Below are positions 24,000-33,219 of a DNA stretch of 64,000 bases, in pieces. The stretch comes from Faecalibacterium longum CLA-AA-H243. Lineage in GTDB: Bacteria > Bacillota > Clostridia > Oscillospirales > Ruminococcaceae. Position numbers and translations under genes: made by a program. The notes beneath the pieces are model-generated. The model had not been told where the DNA came from and did not search any database. It saw nothing but the letters and a program-made list of their open reading frames with translations. The stretch is taken from contig NZ_JAJEQG010000003.1 in assembly GCF_020687245.1 (NCBI RefSeq), forward strand, positions 140,378-204,377. The letters run 5' to 3'. Positions within the stretch are counted from its first letter, which is position 1. Each line of letters opens with the position of its first letter.

Positions 24000-24961
24000 T
24001 GATGCATTTTTACCAGCCGCTCGTTCAGCGCCCGCAGGCCGTCCCGCACCTCGGCGGGCGAGACGACTTCTATCTTGCCGCCGAAGCCGCAGACCCAGCC
24101 GTAGAACTGGTCGCTGACACAGACGGGGACGTCGAAATGGAAATGTTCCTTCCCTTCCGGCACGAAGATGGGCGAAGCGCCGAAGCGCTCCCGCATGGCT
24201 GATTCAAGGTCGGAAGTACACCGCAGGGTGACTCTATACTCCGGCCCGCCGAACATCTGGAAGTGCTTTTTCAGGTAGGCGGGCAGGTCGAGATCCGCGA
24301 ACTGCTCTTTGCCGCGGCGGGGCTCGTCCAGCACCGTGACGCCGGCCATTTTATCCACCCGGTAATGGCGGATGCCCACCGGCTCCTTCTCGTCCTGATA
24401 GGCGATGAGGTAGTAGCAGCCGTTCTCCCACGCCATCTGCCAGGGGCTGATGGTGTAAGGCGCGGGGCGTCCCGCCTTTTTGTAGCGGAAGCGCACCATC
24501 CTGCCGGTGTTGATGGCCGTAAAGAGGGCATCCACGCTGTAGGGCAGGTCTTTGTTGGCGCTCTTGGGGCGGCCATCGACATAGACCTGACGCTGGAGCT
24601 GACTGCCCTCATACTGGGAGGCCAGCCCTTCCAGCTTATGGATGAGCTTATCACTGGACGCTTTCGAGATGACCCGGCTGGACTGGACAGCGTCCACCAG
24701 AAGCTTCAGCTCCGCCAGCTCGAAAGGCCGCGTCGCCATCCAATAGCCGCCGCTGCGGCCCCGGCGCAGCCGGATGTCATAGCCCAGCGCGTTCAGCGCG
24801 TCGATGTCGCTGTAGACGCTCTTTCGCTCGCAGAGGATGCCCTGCCGGGCCAGCAGCTCCACCAGCTGAGGCACATTCAGCAGATGCTCCTCGTCGGTCT
24901 GCTGCTCAAAGATATGCAGCAGCGCCAACAGTTTGGATTTTTGTCCCTCCTGCTTGGGCAT
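23996..24961 (-). CDS. HTH-WYL transcriptional regulator
   Basis: A 321-residue regulator: N-terminal winged HTH (HTH_11 type, about 8-70, ERKSVYSDIDALNALGYDIRLRRG) and a WYL domain (about 140-225, RFRYKKAG and GCYYLIAYQDEKE), then the C-terminal WCX-like region. WYL proteins sense ligands, often nucleotides or metabolites. AAAGGAGG lies six bases before the ATG, 18 bases after the tyrA stop, so it is the last gene of the aromatic operon and may regulate it. That link is inference. Confidence 0.9.
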   Translation of the reverse strand: MPKQEGQKSKLLALLHIFEQQTDEEHLLNVPQLVELLARQGILCERKSVYSDIDALNALGYDIRLRRGRSGGYWMATRPFELAELKLLVDAVQSSRVISKASSDKLIHKLEGLASQYEGSQLQRQVYVDGRPKSANKDLPYSVDALFTAINTGRMVRFRYKKAGRPAPYTISPWQMAWENGCYYLIAYQDEKEPVGIRHYRVDKMAGVTVLDEPRRGKEQFADLDLPAYLKKHFQMFGGPEYRVTLRCTSDLESAMRERFGASPIFVPEGKEHFHFDVPVCVSDQFYGWVCGFGGKIEVVSPAEVRDGLRALNERLVKMHQ

Positions 24962-24979
24962 GGGCGGCCTCCTTTACGG

Positions 24980-25840
24980 TCACGAGTCCTTTTTGTCGAA
25001 TGCGGCGCGGCGCTGGGTGGACAGACGGAACATCTCTTCCAGCTTGTCCCGGTCATCGGCCACGAGGGCGTCCCGCAGCTGGTCCAGAGCGGAATCGAAC
25101 TGGTCGATCTCGGCGATGAGGTTCTCCTTGTTCCAGAGGAACAGCTCCGCCCACATCTTCTCGTTGATGCGGGCGATGCGGGTCAAATCGCGGAAAGAGT
25201 CGCCCGTGTACTCGCAGAGAGAAGAGTTGTCGTTTGCACACATGAGGCTGACGGCGATGGCGTGGCAGAGCTGGCTGACGTAGCCGATCATCTTGTCGTG
25301 CTCCTGCACCGTCAGGGTGCAGATGTGGCGGAAGCCCAGCACCTCGGCCAGCTCTTTTGCCCACTGGACGGCCTCGGGGGTGTTCTTCTCGGTGGGGGTG
25401 ATGATGAAGTTGGCCGGGGCAAAGCTGACCTCGGCGGCGTGCTCGACGCTGGAAGTCTCACGGCCTGCCATCGGGTGGCTGGCGATGAACTCCACACCCT
25501 CCGGACACATGGCCTGCACCGGCTCCACAAGGCCGGTCTTGACGCCGGAGACATCGGTAAAGATGCAGCCGGGCTTGATGAGATAGCCGTAGGTCTTGAA
25601 CCAGTCGATGAGGGCCGTGGGGTAGAGGCCGAAGATGATGTGGTCGGCCTGCGAGACGAGGTCCTCGAAATCGTGGGTCTTGCCGGTCTCGATATAGCCG
25701 TGGTCGAGGGCGTACTGTAAGTGGCCCTCGCTGCGGTTGATGCCGTCCACATGGAATCCGGCTTTGGAAAGCTCGAGGGCGTATTTGCCGCCCAGCAGTC
25801 CGAGGCCCACGATAAGATAACGCTTTGTTTTATCCAGCAT
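24980..25840 (-). CDS. tyrA: Prephenate dehydrogenase
   Basis: A 286-residue enzyme that oxidatively decarboxylates prephenate to 4-hydroxyphenylpyruvate for tyrosine. NAD site GLGLLGGKYALELSKAG at the N-terminus, SGVKTGLV, and the substrate-site ASHPMAGRE and CHAIAVSL are present. It is the short form with no ACT domain, so feedback control by tyrosine through ACT is absent. It overlaps the end of aroA by 11 bases. Confidence 0.95.
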   Translation of the reverse strand: MLDKTKRYLIVGLGLLGGKYALELSKAGFHVDGINRSEGHLQYALDHGYIETGKTHDFEDLVSQADHIIFGLYPTALIDWFKTYGYLIKPGCIFTDVSGVKTGLVEPVQAMCPEGVEFIASHPMAGRETSSVEHAAEVSFAPANFIITPTEKNTPEAVQWAKELAEVLGFRHICTLTVQEHDKMIGYVSQLCHAIAVSLMCANDNSSLCEYTGDSFRDLTRIARINEKMWAELFLWNKENLIAEIDQFDSALDQLRDALVADDRDKLEEMFRLSTQRRAAFDKKDS

Positions 25841-27107
25841 ATTCTACCTCCGCGCCTAACGGCTTGATGGCTTCAAAGAAATGGGGCCAGCTCTTCTGCA
25901 CGGCCTCGGCGTCGTCGATGGAGAGTTCCAGCCCGGCGGCCAGCGCCAGCACCGCAAGGCTCATCACCACACGGTGGTCGTTGTGGCCATGGAGCGGCGC
26001 GGCGGGGGCGTGGAGCCTGTCTGCACAGCCGTGGATGGTGATGGTGCCGCCCTCGCTCTCGAGGACGCCGCCGCAGGCCCGCAGTTCGGCTTCCATGGCT
26101 GCAATGCGGTCGCTCTCCTTGATACGGAGACGTTCCGCGTTGCGGATGGTGGTGGTCCCTTCGCAAAGCAGGCCCAGGACCATCAGCACGGGGCCGAGGT
26201 CGGGGCAGTCGGCAAGGTCAATGTCCACACCGTGGAGAGGTGCTTTCTCGAACACGATGCCTGCATCGGTGGTGCGGAAGCTTGCACCACAGCGGCGCAG
26301 AATGTCGAGGATCGCGGCATCGCCCTGCAGGGTGTCGGCGGATAATCCTTTGAGGGTCACGCCGCCCTGCACCGCTCCCAGCACCGCCGGGAAGGCCGCC
26401 TGGCTGTAATCGCCCTCCACGGTGTAATCGCAAGGCCGGTATTTCTGCCCGCCCGGGATAAAGAGGGTGTTTTCGTCCTGCCAGCGGCTCTCGACGCCGA
26501 AACGGCGCTGGGCTGCCCGGGTCATCTCGATATAACTGCGGCTCTCTACCGGCGGGATAAGGTGGAGGGTGCTGTCGCCTGCCAGCAGCGGCAAGGCAAA
26601 CAGCAATCCGCTGATGAACTGGCTGGACACGTCGCCCGCCAGCTCGTATTCGCTGCTTTTCAGAGTTCCTTCGACGGTCAGGCCCGCCGAAGACTGTTCA
26701 AAGCGGAGAGACTGCTCCTGATACAACTTCTCGTATACTGTCTGAGGGCGTTCCATCAGCCGTCCGCGGCCAACAAAGGTCACTTTCTGCCCGGTGAGGC
26801 TGGCAATGGGGATGAGAAAGCGCAGGGTGCTTCCACTCTCACAGCAGTCCACCGGAGCGCTGACGGGCAGAAAGCTCCCCAGACCCTCCACGACGGCACG
26901 ATCCGCACCGGTGCGCACTTTGGCGCAGAGCTGCCCGGCGGCGGAGAGGGTGGCAGAAATATCCTTGCTGAATTCAAGGTTTTCGATGTGGGAAGCACCC
27001 TCGGCCAGCGCCGAGCAGAGCACCGCACGGTGCGCCATGCTCTTGCTGGGCGGCGCGGTGATGGTGCCGCCGATGCCGCCGGGGGCGCGTTTTATCGTAG
27101 CATTCAT
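25830..27107 (-). CDS. aroA: 3-phosphoshikimate 1-carboxyvinyltransferase (EPSP synthase)
   Basis: A 425-residue enzyme joining shikimate 3-phosphate and PEP, sixth step of the pathway. APPSKSMAHRAV near the N-terminus carries the substrate Lys/Ser; AGDVSSQFISGLL, GDYSQAAF and RIKESDRIAAM follow in order. The ATG at 27107 comes one base after the aroF stop. A longer upstream frame would run back into aroF and was rejected. The GTGGTS-like glyphosate loop reads CESGSTLRFLIP. Confidence 0.97.
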   Translation of the reverse strand: MNATIKRAPGGIGGTITAPPSKSMAHRAVLCSALAEGASHIENLEFSKDISATLSAAGQLCAKVRTGADRAVVEGLGSFLPVSAPVDCCESGSTLRFLIPIASLTGQKVTFVGRGRLMERPQTVYEKLYQEQSLRFEQSSAGLTVEGTLKSSEYELAGDVSSQFISGLLFALPLLAGDSTLHLIPPVESRSYIEMTRAAQRRFGVESRWQDENTLFIPGGQKYRPCDYTVEGDYSQAAFPAVLGAVQGGVTLKGLSADTLQGDAAILDILRRCGASFRTTDAGIVFEKAPLHGVDIDLADCPDLGPVLMVLGLLCEGTTTIRNAERLRIKESDRIAAMEAELRACGGVLESEGGTITIHGCADRLHAPAAPLHGHNDHRVVMSLAVLALAAGLELSIDDAEAVQKSWPHFFEAIKPLGAEVEYAG

Positions 27108-27108
27108 A

Positions 27109-28125
27109 TCACATATCCCGGCCAATAGCCCATGCGACCTGACGGCACTTTGCCATAGCCTGCGCAAAGGCGTCGGGGGTCAGGCACTGTGCGCCGTCGC
27201 TCCATGCGTGGCGGGGGTCGTAGTGGACTTCCACCTCAAGGCCGTCGGCACCGGCGGCGACAGCGGCGATCATCATGGGCTCCACAAGGTTTGCCTTGCC
27301 GGTAGCGTGGCTGGGGTCCACGATGACGGGCAGATGGGTCTTCTCGTGGATGATAGGCACAGCGGAGAGGTCGAGGGTGTTGCGGGTGTACTTCTCGAAG
27401 GTGCGGATACCGCGCTCACAGAGGATGACCTGCTCGTTGCCGCCGGCCATGATGTACTCGGCGCTCATGATCCACTCTTCGATGGTGTTGCAAAGGCCAC
27501 GCTTGAGCAGAACGGGCTTGTGCATCTTGCCCACAGCCTTGAGCAGCTGGAAGTTCTGCATATTGCGGGCGCCGATCTGCACCACGTCCACATATTCCTC
27601 GAACTCGGGGATGCGTTCCTCGCTCATCAGCTCGGAGACGATGGGCATACCGGTGGCCTCGCGGGCCTTTACCATGTCAAGGATGCCCTCAGTCTCGAGG
27701 CCCTGGAAGGAGTAGGGAGAGGTGCGGGGCTTGTAAGCGCCGCCGCGGAAGAGGGTCGCACCGCCGGCCTTGACGCCCTGTGCGATGCGGAGGGCCTGCT
27801 CTTCGCTCTCGATGCTGCAGGGGCCGGCCATAACAGCGATCTTCTCCTTGCCGCCGATCTTCACGCCGCCGCAGTCGATGACGGAATCTGCCGGGTGGAA
27901 CAGGCGGTTGGCACGCTTATAGGGGGCAGAAACACGGGTCACGTTGTCGATCCAGGGGTTGGCTAGGACGTCGCGCTCGTCGATCTTGGTGGTATCGCCC
28001 ACGAGGCCGAAGACATTGTAGTCCTTGCCGGTGATGAGGGTGACGTCGAGGCCCTGCTTTTCGAAGCGGTCAACGATTTTCTCGAGTTCTTCCTTCGGGG
28101 TACCCTTTTTGGTGGAGATGATCAT
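27109..28125 (-). CDS. aroF: 3-deoxy-7-phosphoheptulonate synthase (DAHP synthase, type I beta)
   Basis: A 338-residue entry enzyme of the pathway, condensing PEP with erythrose 4-phosphate. Residues about 1-70 form the ferredoxin-like regulatory domain (MIISTKKGTPKEELEKIVD) that gives feedback inhibition in Thermotoga-type enzymes. The barrel has MAGPCSIESEEQ, FRGGAYKPRTSPYSFQG, QIGARNMQNF, KRGL and VDPSHATGK. AAAGG precedes the ATG. Gap of 71 bases to aroQ upstream. Confidence 0.96.
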   Translation of the reverse strand: MIISTKKGTPKEELEKIVDRFEKQGLDVTLITGKDYNVFGLVGDTTKIDERDVLANPWIDNVTRVSAPYKRANRLFHPADSVIDCGGVKIGGKEKIAVMAGPCSIESEEQALRIAQGVKAGGATLFRGGAYKPRTSPYSFQGLETEGILDMVKAREATGMPIVSELMSEERIPEFEEYVDVVQIGARNMQNFQLLKAVGKMHKPVLLKRGLCNTIEEWIMSAEYIMAGGNEQVILCERGIRTFEKYTRNTLDLSAVPIIHEKTHLPVIVDPSHATGKANLVEPMMIAAVAAGADGLEVEVHYDPRHAWSDGAQCLTPDAFAQAMAKCRQVAWAIGRDM

Positions 28126-28196
28126 AAAATTTTTCCTTTCTATCCTTCTTTTCCACGCCCTCTTTGCTCCGCTTTCCAGCAGAAGAGAGTCGATTT

Positions 28197-28661
28197 TTAC
28201 ATCACTAAATGGGTGTGCGCACTGCCGTCCAGCCGCAGCAGCTGGGCCAGATAGGCGGCAGCGTGGAGATAGCCGCTGATGCCCTCGCCGATGAAGTGGC
28301 CCTGACAGCCGAACGAGACGATGTCCGTCTTGCGGAAGGACTCGTGCTCGTCGGGCTCGCTGAGCAGCACTTCCACGGCAGGCACGCCGCAGAGGCGCAG
28401 CGCGTCGAGGATGGCGACGCTGTAGTGGGCGTAGCCGCCGGGGTTCAGGATGATGCCATCGGCCCGGCCTGCGGCAGACTGGATCTCGTCGATGAGGTCG
28501 CCCTCGTGGTTGGACTGGAAAAATTCCACTTCCATGCCCATCTGGGTGCAGCACAGCTCGAGGTAATCCAGCAGACCGTTATAATCCAGCTGACCGGCCA
28601 CACCCGGCTCGGTGAAGTGCATCATGTTGAGGTTGGGGCCGTTAATGACTAAAAATTTCAT
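28197..28661 (-). CDS. aroQ: Type II 3-dehydroquinate dehydratase-like protein with altered active site
   Basis: A 154-residue protein with clear type II dehydroquinase framework: INGPNLN at the start, ILNPGGYAHYSVAI in the middle and SGYLHAAAYLAQLL at the end. Asn73 and His79 match active residues of the family. The catalytic Tyr (EPxxYG) is Ala22 in EPGVAG, the catalytic Arg of REP is Thr17, and the His of EVHISN is Leu99 (EVLLSE). It overlaps aroE/K by 20 bases and is the only dehydroquinase in the operon. It may use different residues, or another enzyme does the step elsewhere. Confidence 0.85.
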   Translation of the reverse strand: MKFLVINGPNLNMMHFTEPGVAGQLDYNGLLDYLELCCTQMGMEVEFFQSNHEGDLIDEIQSAAGRADGIILNPGGYAHYSVAILDALRLCGVPAVEVLLSEPDEHESFRKTDIVSFGCQGHFIGEGISGYLHAAAYLAQLLRLDGSAHTHLVM

Positions 28662-29904
28662 CCAGTGCCTCCATTGCGGCGGTCACGGCGTCTTCCACCG
28701 TGCCGCTGTTCGGGATAACGGCGTCTGCCGCCGCGAGATACAGGGGGCGGCGCTCCGCCTCCATCTTTTTCAGCGCCTCGGTGCTGGACGAGAGCGGACG
28801 TCCGCCGCCCACCGTCAGCGCATCCAGGGGCCGGTCGAGGAAGAGCACGACGCCGTTCTGATGCAGCGCCCGCAGATTCTCGCCCCGCTTGATGATGCCG
28901 CCGCCGCAGGAGAGCAGCTGTCGGCCCTCTTTGGCAAAGCGGGCGGTCTGGGCGGATTCCTTCGCACGGAAGCCGTCCTCGCCCTCGGCGGCGAAGATGT
29001 CGGGGATGCTGCGGCCATCGGCCTTGACGATCTCCTCGTCGAGGTCGATGAACTTTTTGCCCAGCTTTTCGGCCAATGCACGGCCCACGGTAGATTTTCC
29101 GCTGGAGGGCATTCCGATGAGGGCCACGTTGAGCATATCGCGGCGGAGTGCGGCAGTGATGCGGCCGATCTCCCCTGCTGCGTCGTCGAACTTCCGGCTG
29201 AGGAAGTATTCGGCGGCGTACACGGCCTGCGCCACCAGCATCTCGAGGCCGCCCACAGCCACCGGGGTCCCGGCCTCTTCGGCCCGGAGGATGAGTTCCG
29301 TCTTATCGGGGTTGTACACCACGTCCAGTACAGCTTCCAGCCCGGGCATTTTTGCCACGTCCAGACTGCACACGCCCACGTTGGGGTACATTCCGGCGGG
29401 GGTGGTGTTGATGACGATTTGTGCGCCGCTGAACACAGCCTCTTCATAGGAGAGCTGGCCCTTGGCGGCGTCCGGCGTCCGGCTGACGGTGAGCACTCTG
29501 GCCGCGCCCTTGTCGCGGGCGACGGCGCTGGTGGTGTTGTGGGTGCCGCCGGTACCGAGGATGAGGACGGTTTTGCCCGCAAAATCGACGCCGTGGGCGT
29601 CGCACAGGTGGGCAAAGCCGAGATAATCGGTGTTGTAGCCGTAGAGCAGGCCGTTCTTGTTGACCACAGTGTTCACCGCGCCGATGGCCTTGGCACGGGG
29701 GTCGATGTAGGTGCAGTATTCCATCACCAGCCGCTTATAGGGGATGGTGACATTGATGGCCTTGAACTGCCGCCTGGTCAGGAAAGCCCGGGCTTCCTCT
29801 TCGGTGGGAAGCGGGCAGAGGTCGTAGCGATAGCCGCAGAGCATCTCATGGATGATCTTCGAGTAGGAATGGCCCAGTTTCGAGCCGATGAGTCCGTATT
29901 CCAT
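28642..29904 (-). CDS. aroE-aroK: Fused shikimate dehydrogenase and shikimate kinase
   Basis: A 420-residue bifunctional protein. Residues about 1-255 are AroE: IGSKLGHSYSKIIHE, NVTIPYK (catalytic Lys), GAVNTVV, NTDYLGF and a GTGGTHNTTSAVAR dinucleotide loop. Residues about 262-420 are shikimate kinase: Walker A GMPSSGKSTVG, DLDEEIVKADGRSI, SCGGGIIKR and the GGRPL lid. It makes shikimate 3-phosphate from dehydroshikimate in one chain. The ATG at 29904 overlaps the aroC stop as TGATG. Confidence 0.95.
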   Translation of the reverse strand: MEYGLIGSKLGHSYSKIIHEMLCGYRYDLCPLPTEEEARAFLTRRQFKAINVTIPYKRLVMEYCTYIDPRAKAIGAVNTVVNKNGLLYGYNTDYLGFAHLCDAHGVDFAGKTVLILGTGGTHNTTSAVARDKGAARVLTVSRTPDAAKGQLSYEEAVFSGAQIVINTTPAGMYPNVGVCSLDVAKMPGLEAVLDVVYNPDKTELILRAEEAGTPVAVGGLEMLVAQAVYAAEYFLSRKFDDAAGEIGRITAALRRDMLNVALIGMPSSGKSTVGRALAEKLGKKFIDLDEEIVKADGRSIPDIFAAEGEDGFRAKESAQTARFAKEGRQLLSCGGGIIKRGENLRALHQNGVVLFLDRPLDALTVGGGRPLSSSTEALKKMEAERRPLYLAAADAVIPNSGTVEDAVTAAMEALDEIFSH

Positions 29905-31046
29905 CACAGTCCCTCCCTGCGGTAGCTGGTGGGCCGCTCCATCCATGCGGTGCCATAGCGGGCGGTCATCAAATCGCCCACAGCCAGCGCGGCGGCGCAG
30001 GTCTGGACGATGGCGGCGCGAGGCACGATGCAGGGGTCATGACGGCCCTGAATGGAGAGGGGCGCGTCCTGCTTTGCAATGTAATCCACCGTCTCCTGCT
30101 CTTTGTAGATGCTGGGCGTCGGCTTGACAGCGGTGCGGAAGACGACAGGCATTCCGTTGGTGATGCCGCCGTTGATGCCCGCGTTGTGGTTGGTGGCCGT
30201 GACCACCGAATCGCCCTTCATGCGGAAGGCATCGTTGGCCTCAGAGCCTTTCAGGTCGGCGAAGCCGAAGCCGGTGCCGAACTCAATGCCCTTCACGGCA
30301 GGCACCGAAAACGCCATGTGGGAAATAAGGCTCTCTACGCTGTCAAAATACGGCTCGCCCACACCGGCGGGCAGGCCGAGAATGGCTGTTTCAAGGATGC
30401 CGCCCACGCTGTCGCCCTCCGAACCGGCGGCACGGATGGCCGTTTTCATCGGCTCTTCGACGGAAGCATCCAGCAGGGCGAAGCCCTCGTCCCTGCTTTC
30501 CAGCACGCTCACCTGAGCGGCCAGTGCGGCGGCATCGTCCAGCGCAAAGGGCGTATCGGAAATGCCGGCACAGCGGGCGATGTGGGTGGTGATGTCGATG
30601 CCGGCGCGGTTCAGCGCACCCAGCACGATGGCACCGCCTGCCACCAGCGCGGCAGTGATGCGGCCCGAAAAGTGTCCGCCGCCCCGGGCGTCCTGAAAGC
30701 CGTGGTATTTGGCGTAGGCGGTATAGTCCGCGTGGCCGGGGCGGAGAAGGTCAGCCGTCTTGGCGTAGTCGCCGCTGCGGGTGTTCTGGTTCTCGATCAT
30801 CAGGGCGATGGCCGTGCCGGTGGTGTGACCGTTTACGACGCCGGAGAGCAGCTGTACGTTATCAGCCTCCACGCGGGGCGTCGAAAGCCCGTCGCCCCGG
30901 GCGCGGCGCTTATCCATGCAGGCGGCAATGAATTCCTCGTCCACCGGCACACCAGCGGCCATGCCGTCCAGCACACCGCCGATGGCCCTGCCGTGGCTCT
31001 CGCCGAAGATGGTCAGCGCCAATGCGCTGCCAAAGGTGTTTTTCAT
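29904..31046 (-). CDS. aroC: Chorismate synthase
   Basis: A 380-residue flavin-dependent enzyme making chorismate from EPSP. IFGESHGRAIGGVLDGM, the RRARGDG segment, the ARGGGHFSGR loop (where longer forms have GGRSSARET) and ATNHNAGINGGITNGMP are visible. GGAGG lies nine bases before the ATG at 31046, four bases after the aroB stop. Longer frames upstream lie inside aroB and were rejected. Confidence 0.96.
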   Translation of the reverse strand: MKNTFGSALALTIFGESHGRAIGGVLDGMAAGVPVDEEFIAACMDKRRARGDGLSTPRVEADNVQLLSGVVNGHTTGTAIALMIENQNTRSGDYAKTADLLRPGHADYTAYAKYHGFQDARGGGHFSGRITAALVAGGAIVLGALNRAGIDITTHIARCAGISDTPFALDDAAALAAQVSVLESRDEGFALLDASVEEPMKTAIRAAGSEGDSVGGILETAILGLPAGVGEPYFDSVESLISHMAFSVPAVKGIEFGTGFGFADLKGSEANDAFRMKGDSVVTATNHNAGINGGITNGMPVVFRTAVKPTPSIYKEQETVDYIAKQDAPLSIQGRHDPCIVPRAAIVQTCAAALAVGDLMTARYGTAWMERPTSYRREGL

Positions 31047-31050
31047 GGCT

Positions 31051-32094
31051 TTAGTCCTCCATGCCCAGCAGGGGGCGCAGACCCTCCACCGGGATGGTCT
31101 CCGCGCGCCAGCAGCCCAGGCCCGGCACCTTGATGACGGTGATCTGGCCGCCCTGTGCCTTTTTGTCGTGGAGCATCTCGGCGTAGACCTTGTCCTTATT
31201 GTAGGCGGTACGCAGGGGCAGGCCCAGACGGCGGTAGACCGCACGGACGCGCTTCTGCAGTGCCTTGGACTCGATCATCGGCAGCATCCCCAGAGCCACG
31301 CACTCGCCGTGGTAGAGGCCCACGGTGCGGCGTCCCTTGACGCCCTTGACGGCCTCGATGCCGTGGCCGATGGTGTGGCCGAAATTGAGGGCCTTGCGCA
31401 TTCCATGCTCCGTCTCGTCCTGCTCGACGATGCTCTTTTTGAAACGGAGGCTGCGGTAGATGATCTCGCCGATCTGCTCGTCGATGTCGCCCTTTTCAAA
31501 GATGGCGAACAGTTCCGGGTCGGCCAGCAGACTGGCCTTCACCGACTCGGCCAGACCGTTGATGTACTGGCGGCGGGGCAGGGTGGCGAGGGTGCTGGGG
31601 TCTACGATGACCAGCTTGGGCTGCCAGAAGGAACCGACGATGTTCTTCGTCTCCCCCAGATCCACAGCGGTCTTGCCGCCGATAGAGGAATCGATCATCG
31701 AGAGGGTGGTGGTGGGGCAGTTGATGAAGTCGATGCCGCGCATATAGACGGAAGCGGCAAAACCCGCCAGATCGCCCACGACGCCGCCGCCGACGGCGAT
31801 GACGAGGTCGCCGCGGCCCATGTTGAACTCCAGCATCTGGCGCAGGACGCTTTCGAGGATCTTCATGCTCTTGCTGGCCTCGCCCTGCGGGACAGTAATA
31901 ATTTTTGCGTCGCGGCACTGGTCGGCCACACGCTGTGCGTACTCGGCGGGAACGCCTGCGTCCGTCACCACCGCCACCCGGCGGTCGAGGCGGGCAAACT
32001 GGTACAGATTTTCCAGTGCGCCGTTTTTCAGGATGATGTCATAGCTGCGCTCGCCCAGATTCATGGTGAGCTTGGTGCCGATAAATCCACTCAT
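31051..32094 (-). CDS. aroB: 3-dehydroquinate synthase
   Basis: A 347-residue NAD- and zinc-dependent enzyme that cyclises DAHP. Motifs: PQGEASKSM, VIAVGGGVVGDLAGFAAS, CPTTTLSMIDSSIGGKTAVD, ESVKASLL, and zinc ligands in NFGHTIGHGIE and YHGECVALGM. The ATG overlaps the pheA stop (ATGA). Confidence 0.97.
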   Translation of the reverse strand: MSGFIGTKLTMNLGERSYDIILKNGALENLYQFARLDRRVAVVTDAGVPAEYAQRVADQCRDAKIITVPQGEASKSMKILESVLRQMLEFNMGRGDLVIAVGGGVVGDLAGFAASVYMRGIDFINCPTTTLSMIDSSIGGKTAVDLGETKNIVGSFWQPKLVIVDPSTLATLPRRQYINGLAESVKASLLADPELFAIFEKGDIDEQIGEIIYRSLRFKKSIVEQDETEHGMRKALNFGHTIGHGIEAVKGVKGRRTVGLYHGECVALGMLPMIESKALQKRVRAVYRRLGLPLRTAYNKDKVYAEMLHDKKAQGGQITVIKVPGLGCWRAETIPVEGLRPLLGMED

Positions 32095-33161
32095 TTTGTA
32101 TACACTCCTAACAGCCGCACCGTGCGGCAGGTATGGTCCAGCTCACGCAGCAGCGCGGCGGTCTTGTCGGCGGAGGGGTCGCCCACCAGCTCGACGTAAA
32201 AATAATAATCAAAGGGGACATGGGGCAGCGGACGGCTCTTGATGGACTCCATGTCGTAGCCGAAGCGGCCAATGACCTGGATGACCTCAGCCAGCTTGCC
32301 GGGTTTGTTGTCCAGTGTGAACAGCAGCGAGAAGCGGTTGCCCGCGGTGGGCTTTTCGCGGCTGAGGACGATGAAGCGGGTGGTGTTGTCGCCGTCGGTG
32401 TTGATGCTGGGGACGAGGACTTCCAGCCCGTAGAGGGCGGCTGTCTCGGCGCTGGCGATGGCGGCTTTGGACGGGTCGCCCGACTCGGCCACGAACTTTG
32501 CGGCCATGGCCGTGTTGGGCATGGCCGTGGCGGGCAGACGGAACTGCTTTAAGAACGTCTCACTCTGGGCGATGGCCTGCTGATGGCTGTAAACGTGCCT
32601 GAGCTGGGCCAGCTGGGTGCCGGGCAGGACGAGCAGGTTCTGGGAGATGGGCAGGTCGTAGACGTCCACCACCCACAGCTCGGGGTGGTTGTAGCACAAG
32701 TCGAGGACAGCGGAGACATCGCCTGCGTGGCTGTTCTCAAACGGCACAACGCCGTGGGCGGTGTCGCCCCGGCTGACGGCATCGAACACCTCGTCCCACG
32801 TCGGGTAGCTGACGGCCTCCGCGTGGGGGAAGAGCGCCCGCAGCGCGATGTGGGCGAAAGCGCCTTCCACGCCCTGATAGGCGGCGCGGTTCCGGCCCAG
32901 CACCTCGGCTTCGTACTGCTTGGCGACATCCATCATGTTCTGGACATGGTCTTTATAGTAAGGCCGGAGGGCAGCGTTCTGGATGCGGGCCGCAGCCTTT
33001 TCCAGCACCACCGCCTCCCGCGCGGCGTCAAAAATCGGCAGGCCGTGGGCCTGTTTGTATTGGGCGACGCTGAGCACAGCGGCCATCCGCCGCTCAAACA
33101 GGGCGGCTAGCTGCGCGTCCACCGCGTCGATCTCGGCGCGGGCTTGTTCCAGTGTGTCCAT
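32091..33161 (-). CDS. pheA: Bifunctional chorismate mutase/prephenate dehydratase
   Basis: A 356-residue P-protein, first gene of the operon. Residues about 1-82 are an AroQ-class chorismate mutase (RAEIDAVDAQLAALFERRM); about 95-275 prephenate dehydratase with HGVVPFENSHAGDV, the QAIAQS loop and the catalytic NTTRFIVLSR; about 280-356 an ACT domain for phenylalanine feedback. The ACT motifs are GKLA and KSRP where GALV and ESRP are usual. The ATG at 33161 follows AAAGG. Together with TyrA it splits chorismate flow between Phe and Tyr. Confidence 0.96.
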   Translation of the reverse strand: MDTLEQARAEIDAVDAQLAALFERRMAAVLSVAQYKQAHGLPIFDAAREAVVLEKAAARIQNAALRPYYKDHVQNMMDVAKQYEAEVLGRNRAAYQGVEGAFAHIALRALFPHAEAVSYPTWDEVFDAVSRGDTAHGVVPFENSHAGDVSAVLDLCYNHPELWVVDVYDLPISQNLLVLPGTQLAQLRHVYSHQQAIAQSETFLKQFRLPATAMPNTAMAAKFVAESGDPSKAAIASAETAALYGLEVLVPSINTDGDNTTRFIVLSREKPTAGNRFSLLFTLDNKPGKLAEVIQVIGRFGYDMESIKSRPLPHVPFDYYFYVELVGDPSADKTAALLRELDHTCRTVRLLGVYTK

Positions 33162-33204
33162 CTTTCCACATCCTTTGGGTAAAGTTTCAGTTCTTACAGC
33201 GATG

Positions 33205-33219
33205 ATACTTAGTAAGTAT
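33205..33219 (-). promoter_or_regulatory. Candidate operator of the aromatic operon
   Basis: Perfect palindrome ATACTTA-C-TAAGTAT on the minus strand covering the promoter -10 and the likely start of transcription. Well placed for a repressor; the binding protein is unknown (the WYL regulator at the operon end is one candidate). Confidence 0.5.

Noticed and set aside
24990..25003. TTTTTGTCGAAT, a perfect 0A-like box
   Set aside because: It lies in the last codons of tyrA (coding for the C-terminus), not at a promoter; a chance match.
33162..33204. T-box or attenuator for the aromatic operon
   Set aside because: The leader is about 45 bases, with no T-box core, no terminator hairpin and no Phe/Tyr-rich leader peptide.
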